Assembly: GCF_011752995.1 (NCBI RefSeq)
Contig: NZ_VWWL01000020.1
Span: 1 to 64,000, forward strand
Source: Burkholderia sp. Ax-1724
GTDB taxonomy: Bacteria > Pseudomonadota > Gammaproteobacteria > Burkholderiales > Burkholderiaceae
DNA: 64,000 nt
Direction: 5' to 3'
This document shows positions 53,034 to 62,228 of this stretch, in pieces. Position 1 is the first letter of the stretch, and each line of letters opens with the position of its first letter. Made by a program: the position numbers and the translations under genes. Below the pieces are notes generated by a model. It saw nothing but the letters and a program-made list of their open reading frames with translations, was not told the origin of the DNA and made no database searches.

Positions 53034-53250
53034 TTAGATATCCAGATAGGCGGTAAGAATGAAATATGGCATTCCGTTGTATGCCTTATGCCGAAGAACA
53101 ACGGTGACCTTGCATTTCCGTCGGGCTGATCGACTGGCGTGTTAGTACTGCGGCCAGTTGCGGAGCACTCAGTACAACACGAACACCATCGTCATCGTTA
53201 TTGATCTGGATCACTGAGAAATTCCCATCATTTCCATTTTTATCGGGATC
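53034..53250 (-). pseudogene. 3' remnant of a polymorphic toxin gene
   Basis: On the minus strand one frame reads DPDKNGNDGNFSVIQINNDD, then RVVLSAPQLAAVLTRQSIS; it then shifts by one base into KVTVVLRHKAYNGM and PYFILTAYLDI, ending in TAA at 53034-53036. The ending resembles the C-termini of RNase-type (CdiA-CT/BECR or RNase-A-like) toxin domains, which typically finish '...YFxLTAYP'. No start or secretion domain is present. GC content is clearly lower than in neighbouring genes. Confidence 0.45.
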
Positions 53251-53443
53251 TCAGCCTACCAGGCGGTTCCAGTGTTTTGCTATGGGATTGGGATGAAAGT
53301 GGAGCGCCTGTAACACGCCATGATTCGAATGGCGAACGCCCGAATATGGGCAGGCCGACGTATGGAGGCATCCAGAAGGCGCGCGAATCCCGGTATCGGT
53401 CAGGGATGGGCTGGAAACGAGTTCGTGCTCGATGCTGGACAGC

Positions 53444-53483
53444 AAAAACAAAACCCCGCACATCTCGCGATCTACGGGGTTTC
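53444..53483 (-). terminator. Rho-independent terminator of tRNA-Ser
   Basis: On the minus strand AAACCCCG and CGGGGTTTT pair around a 16-base loop and are followed by a T-rich run, about 13 bp beyond the tRNA 3' end. Confidence 0.8.
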
Positions 53484-53495
53484 ATCGATCAAAAC

Positions 53496-53585
53496 TGGCG
53501 GAGGCGGTGAGATTCGAACTCACGGAAGGATTGCTCCTTCGCCGGTTTTCAAGACCGGTGCCTTAAACCACTCGGCCACACCTCC
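53496..53585 (-). tRNA. tRNA-Ser (anticodon TGA)
   Basis: A 90-base class II tRNA with encoded CCA. It starts GGAGGTGTGGCCGAG; the anticodon loop CTTGAAA between CCGGT and ACCGG gives TGA (reads UCA). A long variable arm and a standard T-loop (GTTCGAATC) are present. Confidence 0.95.
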
Positions 53586-53650
53586 AAACCGCAAATTGTA
53601 ACCTGAAAATTGCCGGTCGCGGAGCCCGGTTGGGCCTCGGCTACCGCGAA

Positions 53651-54880
53651 TTAACGCGCATCCTTCAGAAACAGCGCCTGCAAATCGTTCAGGAACGCCT
53701 GGCCGAGCGGTGTCGGCGCGATCTTTTCGTGATCGCGCGTGATGAGCTTGCGCCGCTCGGCTTCCTGCAACGCCGGCTCGATCGTGGTCATCGAAAGGCC
53801 GGTGCGCTCGGCGAAGCGATGCACCGGAAACCCCTCCACGAGCCGCAGCGCATTCAGCATGAATTCGAACGGCAGATCGCGCGGCCCGACCTCGTGCTCT
53901 TCCTGCACGGCCGCGCCGGCCTTCGCCTGCTCGATGAACGTCGCGGGATGCTTGTAGCGCGCCTGGCGCAGCACGCGATTCGGAAACGACAGCTTCGTAT
54001 GCGCGCCCGCGCCGATGCCGAGATAGTCGCCAAAACGCCAATAGTTCAGGTTGTGCTTGCTTCGCCGATGCGGCTTCGCATACGCCGACACCTCGTAGCG
54101 CTCGTAGCCGGCCTCGGCCGTGCGTTGATGAATCCAGTCCTGCATGTCGGCCGACGCATCGTCGTCGGGCAACGCGGGCGGGAACTTCGCGAACAGCGTG
54201 TTCGGTTCGAGCGTGAGGTGGTACAGCGACAGATGCGGCGGCGCGAACGACAGCGCTGTTTCGACGTCGGTCTGGCATTCGGCGAGCGTCTGCTGCGGCA
54301 ACGCAAACATCAGGTCGAGGTTGAAATTCTCGAATGTGGTCGCGGCGACTTCGACCGCATGGCGCGCCTGGGCCGCGTCGTGAATACGGCCGAGCGCTTT
54401 CAGATGCGCCTCGTTGAAACTCTGGATGCCCACTGAGAGCCGGTTCACGCCGCTCGCGCGAAACTGCGCGAACTTGTCCGCTTCGAACGTACCGGGGTTC
54501 GCTTCGAGCGTGATTTCGGCATCGGCGTCGAGCGGCAGCAGCGCGCGAATGTCCGACAGCATGCGCTCGAGTCCCGCCGCCGACAGCAGGCTCGGCGTGC
54601 CCCCGCCGATAAACACCGTATGCACCTGACGGCCCCACACGAGCGGCAACGCCATCTCGAGATCGGCGCGCAGCGCGTCGAGGTAGTCGTGCTCCGGAAA
54701 CGTCTCGCCTTTCCACTCGTGCGAATTGAAATCGCAATACGGGCACTTGCGCACGCACCACGGAAAATGCACGTAGAGCGCAAGCGGAGGCAGCGAGGTC
54801 AGCCGGATACTGCCCGGCGATGTGAATGCCTGAATGACGCCGTTGCCGACGTCGGCCGGCGTTGGCTTGATCGGAATCAC
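53651..54880 (-). CDS. hemW: HemW, radical-SAM heme chaperone
   Basis: The 409-residue protein has the radical-SAM cluster motif CVRKCPYCDF (Cys42, Cys46, Cys49). The position after CxxxCxxCx is Phe rather than the fourth Cys of HemN, which identifies HemW, a heme-binding protein without coproporphyrinogen oxidase activity. FIGGGTPSLL and SVGIQSFNEAHLKALGR are family motifs; the HemN_C domain ends the protein (RRKLITRDHEKIAPTPLG). It overlaps the rdgB stop by 4 bp in a compact rph-rdgB-hemW operon. Confidence 0.94.
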   Translation of the reverse strand: MIPIKPTPADVGNGVIQAFTSPGSIRLTSLPPLALYVHFPWCVRKCPYCDFNSHEWKGETFPEHDYLDALRADLEMALPLVWGRQVHTVFIGGGTPSLLSAAGLERMLSDIRALLPLDADAEITLEANPGTFEADKFAQFRASGVNRLSVGIQSFNEAHLKALGRIHDAAQARHAVEVAATTFENFNLDLMFALPQQTLAECQTDVETALSFAPPHLSLYHLTLEPNTLFAKFPPALPDDDASADMQDWIHQRTAEAGYERYEVSAYAKPHRRSKHNLNYWRFGDYLGIGAGAHTKLSFPNRVLRQARYKHPATFIEQAKAGAAVQEEHEVGPRDLPFEFMLNALRLVEGFPVHRFAERTGLSMTTIEPALQEAERRKLITRDHEKIAPTPLGQAFLNDLQALFLKDAR

Positions 54881-55554
54881 GCTTCCTCCGACAGACGCGC
54901 GAGCAGTTGCCGCAACGCGATCGCGCGATGGCTGCTGGCGTTCTTCACCGCGGGTTCGAGTTCGGCGGCGCTCGCGTTCAGCGACGGCAGATAGAAGTAC
55001 GGGTCGTAGCCGAAGCCGTGTTCGCCGCGCGGCGCGTCGAGGATTTCGCCGTGCCAGCGGCCTTCGGCGATCAGCGGCTCGGGGTCGTCCGCGTGACGCA
55101 CGAGCGCGAGCACGCAGTAGTAGTAACCGTGGCGATCGCTCGCGCCTCGCAATTCGTCGACCAGCCGTGCATTGTTCGCCGCGTCGCTTTTCTCGCCGCC
55201 GGCAAGCTGTGCGTAGCGTGCCGAATAGACGCCCGGCGCGCCGCGTAGCGCGCGCACGCAGAGGCCCGAGTCGTCGGCGAGCGCGGGCAGGCCGGTGAGC
55301 CTGGCCGCGTGGCGCGCCTTGGTCAGCGCGTTTTCGACGAAGGTCGGATGCGGCTCTTCCGCTTCCGGCACGTTCAGCTCGCCTTGAGCGATCAGTTCGA
55401 TGCCGGCCGCGCCGAGCAGCGCCGCGAATTCGCGCAGCTTGCCCGCGTTGTTCGAGGCGAGCACGACTTTTTTCAGCGGCATGTGCAACGGCGCGCCCGC
55501 CGGGTTGGCGCCGTTGGCGCGGGGCGTGCCGCCGTCCTTGCGCGCGTCGTTCAC
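54877..55554 (-). CDS. rdgB: dITP/XTP pyrophosphatase
   Basis: The 225-residue house-cleaning enzyme removes non-canonical purine triphosphates. KVVLASNNAGKLREFAALL at the N-terminus, FVENALTKARHAA, LADDSGLCVRALRGAPGVYS and EHGFGYDPYFYLP are the family signatures, including the His-x-Phe-Gly-Tyr-Asp substrate loop variant. The ATG at 55554 overlaps the rph stop by 4 bp; an alternative start (MPLKKVVLASNN, 55482) would give the minimal domain and cannot be excluded. Confidence 0.95.
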   Translation of the reverse strand: MNDARKDGGTPRANGANPAGAPLHMPLKKVVLASNNAGKLREFAALLGAAGIELIAQGELNVPEAEEPHPTFVENALTKARHAARLTGLPALADDSGLCVRALRGAPGVYSARYAQLAGGEKSDAANNARLVDELRGASDRHGYYYCVLALVRHADDPEPLIAEGRWHGEILDAPRGEHGFGYDPYFYLPSLNASAAELEPAVKNASSHRAIALRQLLARLSEEA

Positions 55555-56288
55555 TGCTGCACTCCCAGCGCCTGCTTCTGCTTTGCGATCAGCGTGTCGA
55601 TGCCGTCGCTCGCGAGATCGAGCAGCGCATTCATTTCATCGCGCGAGAACGGCACGCCTTCCGCGGTGCCCTGAACTTCGACGAAACCGCCCGAGCCCGT
55701 CATCACGACGTTCATGTCGGTGTCGCATTGCGAGTCCTCGTCGTAGTCGAGGTCGAGCACCGGCATGCCGTCGTACACGCCGACCGAGATCGCCGCGACG
55801 TAATCGCTGATCGGCGAGCTTTCGATGCGGCCCGTCGCGAGCAGTTTCGCGACCGCGTCATGCGCGGCGACGAACGCGCCCGTGATGCTCGCCGTGCGTG
55901 TGCCGCCGTCGGCCTGGATCACGTCGCAATCGATATGGATGGTGCGCGCGCCGAGCTTCTCGAGATCGAACACCGAGCGCAGCGCGCGGCCGATCAGGCG
56001 CTGGATTTCCTGGGTGCGGCCGGTCTGCTTGCCGCGCGCGGCTTCGCGGTCGCTGCGCGTATGCGTGGCGCGCGGCAGCATGCCGTATTCGGCGGTGAGC
56101 CAGCCCTGGCCGCGGTCGCGCAGAAACGGCGGCACGCTTTCGTTGACGCTCGCCGTGCAGATGACCTTGGTGTCGCCGAACTCGACCAGCACCGAGCCCT
56201 CGGCGTGCTTCGTGTAATGACGCGTGATGCGCACGTCGCGCAACTGGTTGGCCTGGCGGCCGCTGGGGCGGCGGGTGTCGTTGATCAT
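55551..56288 (-). CDS. rph: Ribonuclease PH
   Basis: The 245-residue phosphorolytic exonuclease trims tRNA 3' ends. RITRHYTKHAEGSVLVEFG, TAEYGMLPRATHTRS, GRTQEIQRLIGRALR and IDCDVIQADGGTRTASITG with the active-site Asp and Arg residues are all present. It is the first gene of rph-rdgB-hemW. Confidence 0.96.
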   Translation of the reverse strand: MINDTRRPSGRQANQLRDVRITRHYTKHAEGSVLVEFGDTKVICTASVNESVPPFLRDRGQGWLTAEYGMLPRATHTRSDREAARGKQTGRTQEIQRLIGRALRSVFDLEKLGARTIHIDCDVIQADGGTRTASITGAFVAAHDAVAKLLATGRIESSPISDYVAAISVGVYDGMPVLDLDYDEDSQCDTDMNVVMTGSGGFVEVQGTAEGVPFSRDEMNALLDLASDGIDTLIAKQKQALGVQQ

Positions 56289-56773
56289 GTCGGATAGGGT
56301 CGAAAGAGGTCGGAAGGAAGGCGGGGGAAAGGCGCAATTTTACCGCCGATCGGGTGGCGCGGCGACGCGGGCGAACGATGCGCGAGGCCACGTGCGGGGA
56401 GGCTCCTATGGCAACCGGAGCAAAAACCGATGCCGGGCAAACGCAGCTTCGCATGAGGAATGCGATTGCGGCGAGCGCAAGCGCGCCATGTTGCCGGCGG
56501 CATATCGTCCTGCTTTTCGACGAGCGTTCGCACCGAACGTTCGCATGCCGTTCGCACGCAACGACGTGCTGCCGCGCGTAACGGTTCGCAACCATGCCGT
56601 CGCTCCGATTGTCCTCCTGCGAGCGCATGCCGGCCCGCTTGCGCGCCCGCTTCGGGCGGGCGGCGCGAGCAAAAATGGGATAATGCCGGTTCCCCGCCTC
56701 GCGTCTCGTACACGCCGGGCGATCCGCTTCTCAGGCCGGCGTCGAACGCATGGCCGCAATCGCGAGAAATACG
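56289..56773. other. Intergenic between divergent rph and yicC; no gene
   Basis: About 485 bp. It holds both promoters; a GGGATAATG sequence at about 56675-56683 is a plausible -10 for yicC. CGTTCG-containing inverted repeats lie near 56520-56560. No coding frame looks genuine. Confidence 0.5.
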
Positions 56774-57697
56774 ATGATCTACAGCATGACTGGCTATGCG
56801 AGCGCCACGCGCGAACTCGTGGCGGCCTCGGGTACTGGCGGCGTGAGCGTGTCGGTCGAACTGCGCACGGTGAACTCGCGCTTTCTCGATCTGAATTTCC
56901 GCATGCCGGAAGACGTGCGCGTCGTCGAACCGACGCTGCGCGAAATGCTGATGAACAAGCTGTCGCGCGGTAAGGTCGACATCCGCGTGAATCTGCAGCG
57001 CAGCGAGCAGTCGGCGAACGCGGGTGCGCTCAACCGCGACGCGCTCGAACAACTCGCGCTGCTCGAACGCACGGTGCTTTCGACGTTCCCTGAAGCCGGC
57101 CGTCTGCGCACCGGTGAAATTCTGCGCTGGCCGGGCGTGCTCGCCGAAAGCGGCATCGCGCCCGAGACACTGCGCGACGCGGTGCTCGCCTGCGGCAAGC
57201 AGGCCATCGCCGACCTGATCGACGTGCGCGCGCGCGAAGGCGCGCAACTCGCGAACATGCTGCTCGCCAACGTTACCGAAATGGAGGCGATCGTCGCGAA
57301 GATCACCCCGCTCGTGCCGGAGCTGATCACGCGGCATCAGCAGAAGATCGTCGAGCGTCTGCAGGAAGCACTCGGCATCGCCGCGCCCGACGCGGCCGCG
57401 ACGATCGTCTCGCGCGAGGAGATCAACGAACGGATTCGCCAGGAAGTGACGATGTACGGCATCCGCATCGACATCGCCGAAGAACTGTCGCGCCTCACCG
57501 CGCACCTGAACGAAACGCGTCACGTGATCGAGAAGGGCGGCAAGGTCGGCAAGCGGCTCGACTTCATGATGCAGGAGCTGAACCGCGAAGCGAACACGCT
57601 CGGCTCGAAGGCGGCGGCCAAGGAACTCGCGGATTCGTCGATGACGCTGAAGCTCCTGATCGAGCAGATGCGCGAGCAGGTACAGAATCTCGAATAA
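56774..57697 (+). CDS. yicC: YicC-family endoribonuclease
   Basis: The 307-residue protein has the YicC N-terminal domain (MIYSMTGYASATREL, TVNSRFLDLNFRMPE) and the DUF1732 C-terminal domain (EELSRLTAHLNETRHVIEKG, LDFMMQELNREANTLGSKA). YicC proteins are endoribonucleases that affect small RNA stability. The start MIYSMTGY at 56774 is the conserved N-terminus; the eight in-frame codons above it are not conserved. It precedes gmk by 19 bp. Confidence 0.93.
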   Translation: MIYSMTGYASATRELVAASGTGGVSVSVELRTVNSRFLDLNFRMPEDVRVVEPTLREMLMNKLSRGKVDIRVNLQRSEQSANAGALNRDALEQLALLERTVLSTFPEAGRLRTGEILRWPGVLAESGIAPETLRDAVLACGKQAIADLIDVRAREGAQLANMLLANVTEMEAIVAKITPLVPELITRHQQKIVERLQEALGIAAPDAAATIVSREEINERIRQEVTMYGIRIDIAEELSRLTAHLNETRHVIEKGGKVGKRLDFMMQELNREANTLGSKAAAKELADSSMTLKLLIEQMREQVQNLE

Positions 57698-57716
57698 GGC
57701 TGGAGCACCCCACATC

Positions 57717-58400
57717 ATGACCGACCACCACCCACGCGAAAGCAGCGCGCCGCGCCATCCGTACGCCGGCGCTTATCCCGGCAATCTGTTCATGGTCGTC
57801 GCGCCGTCGGGCGCCGGCAAGTCGACGCTCGTGAATGCCTTGCTCGCGGGCGACGACGCGATCCGTCTGTCGATTTCGTACACGACGCGCCCGCCGCGTC
57901 CGAAGGAACAGGACGGCGAGCACTACCACTTCACGACCGTCGAAGATTTCATGCAGCGCCACGACGCGGGCGAGTTCCTCGAAAGCGCGGAAGTGCACGG
58001 CAACTACTACGGCACCTCGCGCGTCTGGATCGAGGAGCAGATGAAAAACGGCCATGACGTGCTGCTCGAAATCGACTGGCAGGGCGCGCAGCAGGTCAAG
58101 AAGCAGTTTCACAACGCGGTGGAAATTTTCATTCTGCCGCCGTCGCTCGAAGCGCTCGAGGAGCGTCTGAAAAAGCGCGGTCAGGACGAGCCGAACGTGA
58201 TCACGCGACGCCTGCTCGCGGCCGGCGGCGAGATCGCGCACGCGGCCGAGGCGGAGTACGTCGTGATCAACGAGAACTTCGATCGCGCACTCGCCGAATT
58301 GCGCTGCCTCGTCGGCGCGACGCGCTCGCGCTTCGCCTCGCAGTACGCGCGTCACACGCAGCTTTTCATGCAGCTCGGCATCCATCTGCCGCACGCGTGA
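57717..58400 (+). CDS. gmk: Guanylate kinase
   Basis: The 227-residue kinase converts GMP to GDP. The P-loop is APSGAGKSTL at about residues 25-34, followed by ISYTTRPPRPKEQDGEHYHF, the GMP-binding region, and DWQGAQQVKKQF. The first 20 residues are a local extension. The order yicC-gmk-rpoZ-spoT places it with the ppGpp synthesis locus. Confidence 0.96.
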   Translation: MTDHHPRESSAPRHPYAGAYPGNLFMVVAPSGAGKSTLVNALLAGDDAIRLSISYTTRPPRPKEQDGEHYHFTTVEDFMQRHDAGEFLESAEVHGNYYGTSRVWIEEQMKNGHDVLLEIDWQGAQQVKKQFHNAVEIFILPPSLEALEERLKKRGQDEPNVITRRLLAAGGEIAHAAEAEYVVINENFDRALAELRCLVGATRSRFASQYARHTQLFMQLGIHLPHA

Positions 58401-58460
58401 GCGCGGCGTCGTGTCGAGCACATAAGGTAGAATAAGCAACATACTGAGAAGGAACCCAAC

Positions 58461-58664
58461 ATGGCCCGCATTACCGTCGAAGACTGTCTCAAACAGATCC
58501 CGAATCGTTTCGAACTCGCGCTTGCCGCAACCTATCGCGCGCGTCAGCTCGCGCAAGGCCACACGCCGAAGATCGAAAGCCGCGACAAGCCCACCGTGCT
58601 CGCGCTGCGTGAAATCGCGTCGGGCCAGGTCGGCGTCGAAATGCTGAAGAAGGTGCCGGTTTAA
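58461..58664 (+). CDS. rpoZ: RNA polymerase omega subunit
   Basis: A 67-residue protein with MARITVEDCLKQIPNRFEL and the conserved ARQLAQG segment. It helps fold the beta' subunit and forms ppGpp site 1 on RNA polymerase. AGAAGGAA precedes the ATG. The neighbouring spoT makes the ppGpp that binds there. Confidence 0.96.
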   Translation: MARITVEDCLKQIPNRFELALAATYRARQLAQGHTPKIESRDKPTVLALREIASGQVGVEMLKKVPV

Positions 58665-58746
58665 GGCGCGCTGTTTTTCGTTGTTGATTGCCGTGTAATT
58701 TGAACGTGCAGACCTGCGTCCAACCCTGACCGCTACGGAGGCGACC

Positions 58747-61107
58747 ATGAGTACCACCCCGCCCACCGCCACGGAAGTGGATCACGACGCCGACTCGCCC
58801 TCGTCTGCACGCAAGTACATCGACGCGGTCCTCGAACAGTCGTTCCGCCATCTGTTCGGGCCGACCGCCACGCCGGAGCAGCCGCGCCGGCATGACGTCG
58901 TTTCCATCGCCAGGCTGACGTCCGCCCTGTCCGGCTATCTGCAGCCGGAAGAGATCAAGGGCATCAAGGCGGCCTTCCATTTCAGCGACGAAGCCCACCT
59001 CGGCCAGTATCGCCAGAGCGGCGAGCCCTACATCACGCATCCGGTCGCCGTCGCGGAAATCTGCGCGGGCTGGAATCTCGACGCCCAGGCGATCATGGCG
59101 GCGCTGCTGCACGACGTGATGGAAGACCAGGGCGTGACCAAGGCGGAGCTCGCCGAGCGTTTCGGCGCGAAGGTCGCGGAACTGGTCGACGGGTTGTCCA
59201 AGCTGGACAAGATGGAGTTTCGCAATCGCGAGGAAGCGCAGGCGGAGAACTTCCGCAAGATGCTGCTCGCGATGGCGCGCGACGTGCGCGTGATTCTCGT
59301 CAAGCTGGCCGACCGCCTGCACAACATGCGCACGCTCGGTGCCGTGCCGCCGGAGAAGCGCCGCCGCGTGGCGCGCGAAACGCTCGACATTTACGCGCCG
59401 ATCGCGCACCGGCTCGGCCTGAACAATACCTATCGCGAGCTGCAGGACCTGAGCTTCGCGAACTTCAACCCGCACCGTTACGCCACGCTCGAAAAAGCCG
59501 TCAAGGCGGCGCGCGGCAATCGGCGCGAGGTGGTCGGCAAGATTCTCGAATCGGTGCAGCGCGCGATCTCGGATGCGAAGATCGACGCCGAGGTCACCGG
59601 CCGCGAGAAAACCATCTTCAGCATCTACAAGAAGATGCGCGACAAGCAGTTGTCGTTCTCGCAGGTGCTCGACGTGTACGGTTTTCGCGTGGTCGTCGAG
59701 AGCGCGCTCGAATGCTATACCTGCATCGGCGCGCTGCACGCGCTCTTCAAGCCGGTGCCGGGCAAGTTCAAGGACTACATCGCGATCCCGAAGGTGAACG
59801 GCTATCAGTCGCTGCACACCACGCTCGTCGGCCCGTTCGGCGCGCCGATCGAGTTTCAGGTGCGCACGCGCAAGATGCACGAGATCGCCGAGGCGGGTGT
59901 CGCCGCGCACTGGCTCTACAAGAACGGCAGCGCCGATCTGAACGACGTGCAGAAGCGCGCGCACCAGTGGCTGAAGTCGCTGCTCGACATCCAGAGCGAA
60001 GCGGGCGATTCGAGCGAATTCCTCGAACACGTCAAGATCGATCTGTTCCCGGACGCGGTCTACGTGTTTACGCCGAAGTCGAAGATCATGGCGCTGCCGC
60101 GCGGCGCCACCGCGCTCGACTTCGCGTATTCGATTCACAGCGATCTCGGCAACCAGTGCGTCGCCGTGAAGATCAACAACGAGTTGCTGCCGCTGCGTAC
60201 GGAGTTGAAGAGCGGCGACATCGTCGAGGTCATCACGGCGCCGTATTCGAAGCCGAATCCGGCGTGGCTCGGTTTTGTGCGCAGCGGCAAAGCGCGCTCG
60301 GCGATCCGTCATTATCTGAAGACGATGCGCCTGAACGAGTCCGTGCAGCTCGGCGAACGTCTCGTCGATCAGGCGCTGAAGGGCTACGGGCTCGCGCTGT
60401 CGGACGTGACGCCGGAAGCGTGGGAAAAGCTCGTGCAATGGACGGGCAACAAGAGCCGCCAGGAAATTTTCGCGGACATCGGTCTCGGCCGGCGTGTCGC
60501 GGCGGTCATGGCCAAGCGCATCGAAGTGCTGATGAGCGGGCGCGACGCCGACGACGACGGCTCGCGTTCCGAGTCTGGTTCGGCGCCGCATGCGCCGCCG
60601 GTCGTGATTACGGGTACCGAGGGGATGTCGGTGCAATTGTCCGCGTGCTGCCGGCCGATTCCGGGTGACGACATCATGGGCTATATCGGCATCGGCCTCG
60701 GCATGGCGATCCACACGACCGACTGCCGCGTCGCGCAGCGTATCCACCGGCGCGATCCGGGCCGCTGGATCGACGTCGCATGGGCGCCACAGCCGGGGCG
60801 TCTGTTCGACGTCGCCGTGAAGGTGCTGGTCAAGAACACGAAGGGCGTGTTTGCCCGCGTGGCGGCCGATATCACATCGGCGGACGCGAACATCGTGCAT
60901 ATCGCGATGGACGAGGATTTGTCGCAGGAATCTACGATTCTGCGCTTCGTGATCCAGGTTAGCGATCGTGTCCATCTCGCCAACGTGATGCGCCGCGTGC
61001 GCACGAATCCGGACGTGATGCGCATCACGCGGGAGCGGCCGAGCGAGGAAGGGCACCATCGCCACGATGGCGGCATGCGGGTCGATCGCGAGCGCGCGGA
61101 CTATTGA
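58747..61107 (+). CDS. spoT: Bifunctional (p)ppGpp synthetase/hydrolase
   Basis: The 786-residue Rel/Spo homologue has an intact hydrolase domain (LLHDVMED, HD at residues 122-123, ED at 126-127), a synthetase domain (EVTGREKTIFSIYKKM, DVYGFRVVVES, IPKVNGYQSLHT), a TGS domain (VYVFTPKSKIMALPRGATAL) and a C-terminal conserved-Cys/ACT region (QLSACCRPIPGDDIMGYI). Both activities therefore look functional, as in SpoT of betaproteobacteria. GGAGGC lies upstream of the ATG. Confidence 0.95.
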   Translation: MSTTPPTATEVDHDADSPSSARKYIDAVLEQSFRHLFGPTATPEQPRRHDVVSIARLTSALSGYLQPEEIKGIKAAFHFSDEAHLGQYRQSGEPYITHPVAVAEICAGWNLDAQAIMAALLHDVMEDQGVTKAELAERFGAKVAELVDGLSKLDKMEFRNREEAQAENFRKMLLAMARDVRVILVKLADRLHNMRTLGAVPPEKRRRVARETLDIYAPIAHRLGLNNTYRELQDLSFANFNPHRYATLEKAVKAARGNRREVVGKILESVQRAISDAKIDAEVTGREKTIFSIYKKMRDKQLSFSQVLDVYGFRVVVESALECYTCIGALHALFKPVPGKFKDYIAIPKVNGYQSLHTTLVGPFGAPIEFQVRTRKMHEIAEAGVAAHWLYKNGSADLNDVQKRAHQWLKSLLDIQSEAGDSSEFLEHVKIDLFPDAVYVFTPKSKIMALPRGATALDFAYSIHSDLGNQCVAVKINNELLPLRTELKSGDIVEVITAPYSKPNPAWLGFVRSGKARSAIRHYLKTMRLNESVQLGERLVDQALKGYGLALSDVTPEAWEKLVQWTGNKSRQEIFADIGLGRRVAAVMAKRIEVLMSGRDADDDGSRSESGSAPHAPPVVITGTEGMSVQLSACCRPIPGDDIMGYIGIGLGMAIHTTDCRVAQRIHRRDPGRWIDVAWAPQPGRLFDVAVKVLVKNTKGVFARVAADITSADANIVHIAMDEDLSQESTILRFVIQVSDRVHLANVMRRVRTNPDVMRITRERPSEEGHHRHDGGMRVDRERADY

Positions 61108-61252
61108 GTCGAGCGTATCGGCTTGGGTTCTGATTGCGCGGCAAGCTCGTTTTGACCGTGCTCTCGCCGTAGCTGGCCTGCGGTTCTTGCATTCCTCGTG
61201 CGGCATCCGGAGCGTGGCCTGAAGGCAAGTCTCACCGACTGGGGGAATGCTG

Positions 61253-61738
61253 ATGAACGTAGCCGACCTCAATGGCGTGGCGCTCGATTATTGGGTGGCC
61301 CGCAGCCTGCATGACTTCGTGCGCGAAATTTACTTTACCGATAGCGGCGAGATCGTTGCGATTCGCGGCAATGACCGTGGTCGTCCGTGGGATGGCCGCT
61401 TTACGCCGTCCACGTCGTGGGAGACTGCCGTGGTCGTGCTCGAGCGTGCGCGGCGGCTGGACGTGCGCGAGCAGGGCGAGGCCGGTGCCGTATGCGTTGC
61501 GGAATTCCAGGGCGGGCATGGTGCTGCGCAAGGGCGGGGAGAGTCGTTGCGTACGGCGTTGTTGCGGGCGTTCGTCGCGAGCCATTTCGGCGTTACCGTG
61601 AGCGACGTGCTGCGCGAGACGCAGGCATTGACTGGTGCGCGGGCCGTGGCGATCAGCGAGCAGACGGTGGGTGGTTTTGTCGAGGATCTGCCGCGTCCGG
61701 ATGGGCAGATTGGGGATATCCAGTCGTCGCCGCGATAA
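61253..61738 (+). CDS. DUF2591 / NinX-like protein
   Basis: The 161-residue protein starts MNVADLNGVALDYWVARSLH, the typical beginning of DUF2591 (phage lambda NinX-like) proteins, and ends with a domain rich in RTALLRAFVASHFG. It was probably acquired from a phage and is now a common chromosomal gene in this group; function unknown. GGGGGA lies 6 bp before the chosen ATG at 61253. Confidence 0.7.
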   Translation: MNVADLNGVALDYWVARSLHDFVREIYFTDSGEIVAIRGNDRGRPWDGRFTPSTSWETAVVVLERARRLDVREQGEAGAVCVAEFQGGHGAAQGRGESLRTALLRAFVASHFGVTVSDVLRETQALTGARAVAISEQTVGGFVEDLPRPDGQIGDIQSSPR

Positions 61739-61836
61739 AACCGCCGACGACTATCGCCGCAACGGTATGCGTATCTTCCTGTAAGAACGCTTCGCGGCCG
61801 TCCGATAACGCACCCGATGGGCGCCAGGAAAAAACA

Positions 61837-61864
61837 AAGGGCCTTCCGACTGGAAGGCCCTTCA
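61837..61864 (-). terminator. Terminator of the first tRNA-Arg gene
   Basis: On the minus strand GGGCCTTCC and GGAAGGCCC pair with a 4-base loop, followed by TTTGTTTTTT. Confidence 0.85.
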
Positions 61865-61868
61865 TAGG

Positions 61869-61945
61869 TGGTGCGGCTGGCAGGATTCGAACCCACGACC
61901 CCTTGGTTCGTAGCCAAGTACTCTATCCAACTGAGCTACAGCCGC
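61869..61945 (-). tRNA. tRNA-Arg (anticodon ACG), copy 1
   Basis: A 77-base tRNA with encoded CCA. The anticodon loop CTACGAA gives ACG (A34 becomes inosine, reading CGU/CGC/CGA). The discriminator base is A. Confidence 0.95.
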
Positions 61946-61989
61946 ACGCAAAAACAGGTGATGCATTACAGCAATGAAATCGGTAAAAC

Positions 61990-62016
61990 TTGAGGGCTTC
62001 CCAGAGGAAAGCCCTT
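61990..62016 (-). terminator. Hairpin between the two tRNA-Arg genes
   Basis: GGGCTT and AAGCCC pair with a 9-base loop; on the minus strand it is followed by a short T-run. It would end the transcript of copy 2. Confidence 0.65.
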
Positions 62017-62024
62017 GAATAAGG

Positions 62025-62101
62025 TGGCGCGGCTGGCAGGATTCGAACCCACGACCCCTTGGTTCGTAGCCAAGTACTCTATCCAACTGAGCTACAGCCG
62101 C
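62025..62101 (-). tRNA. tRNA-Arg (anticodon ACG), copy 2
   Basis: Identical in body to copy 1 but with discriminator base G instead of A before the encoded CCA. Each copy appears to have its own terminator. Confidence 0.95.
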
Positions 62102-62228
62102 ACACAGAAACGAGATTATAGCCAATGGATTCCAAAAATGGAAGTCCATCACGGAGATTTGTGTCACAGGCCTGATCGTGTAACCATCTTGGGACGTTGT
62201 TGTAGCTTGCTGCTGTTACTGGATCACT

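Noticed and set aside
58489..61272. A 927-codon open frame on the minus strand opposite rpoZ and spoT
   Set aside because: It is the antisense shadow of two highly conserved genes and has the same Arg/His/Asp-rich shadow composition.
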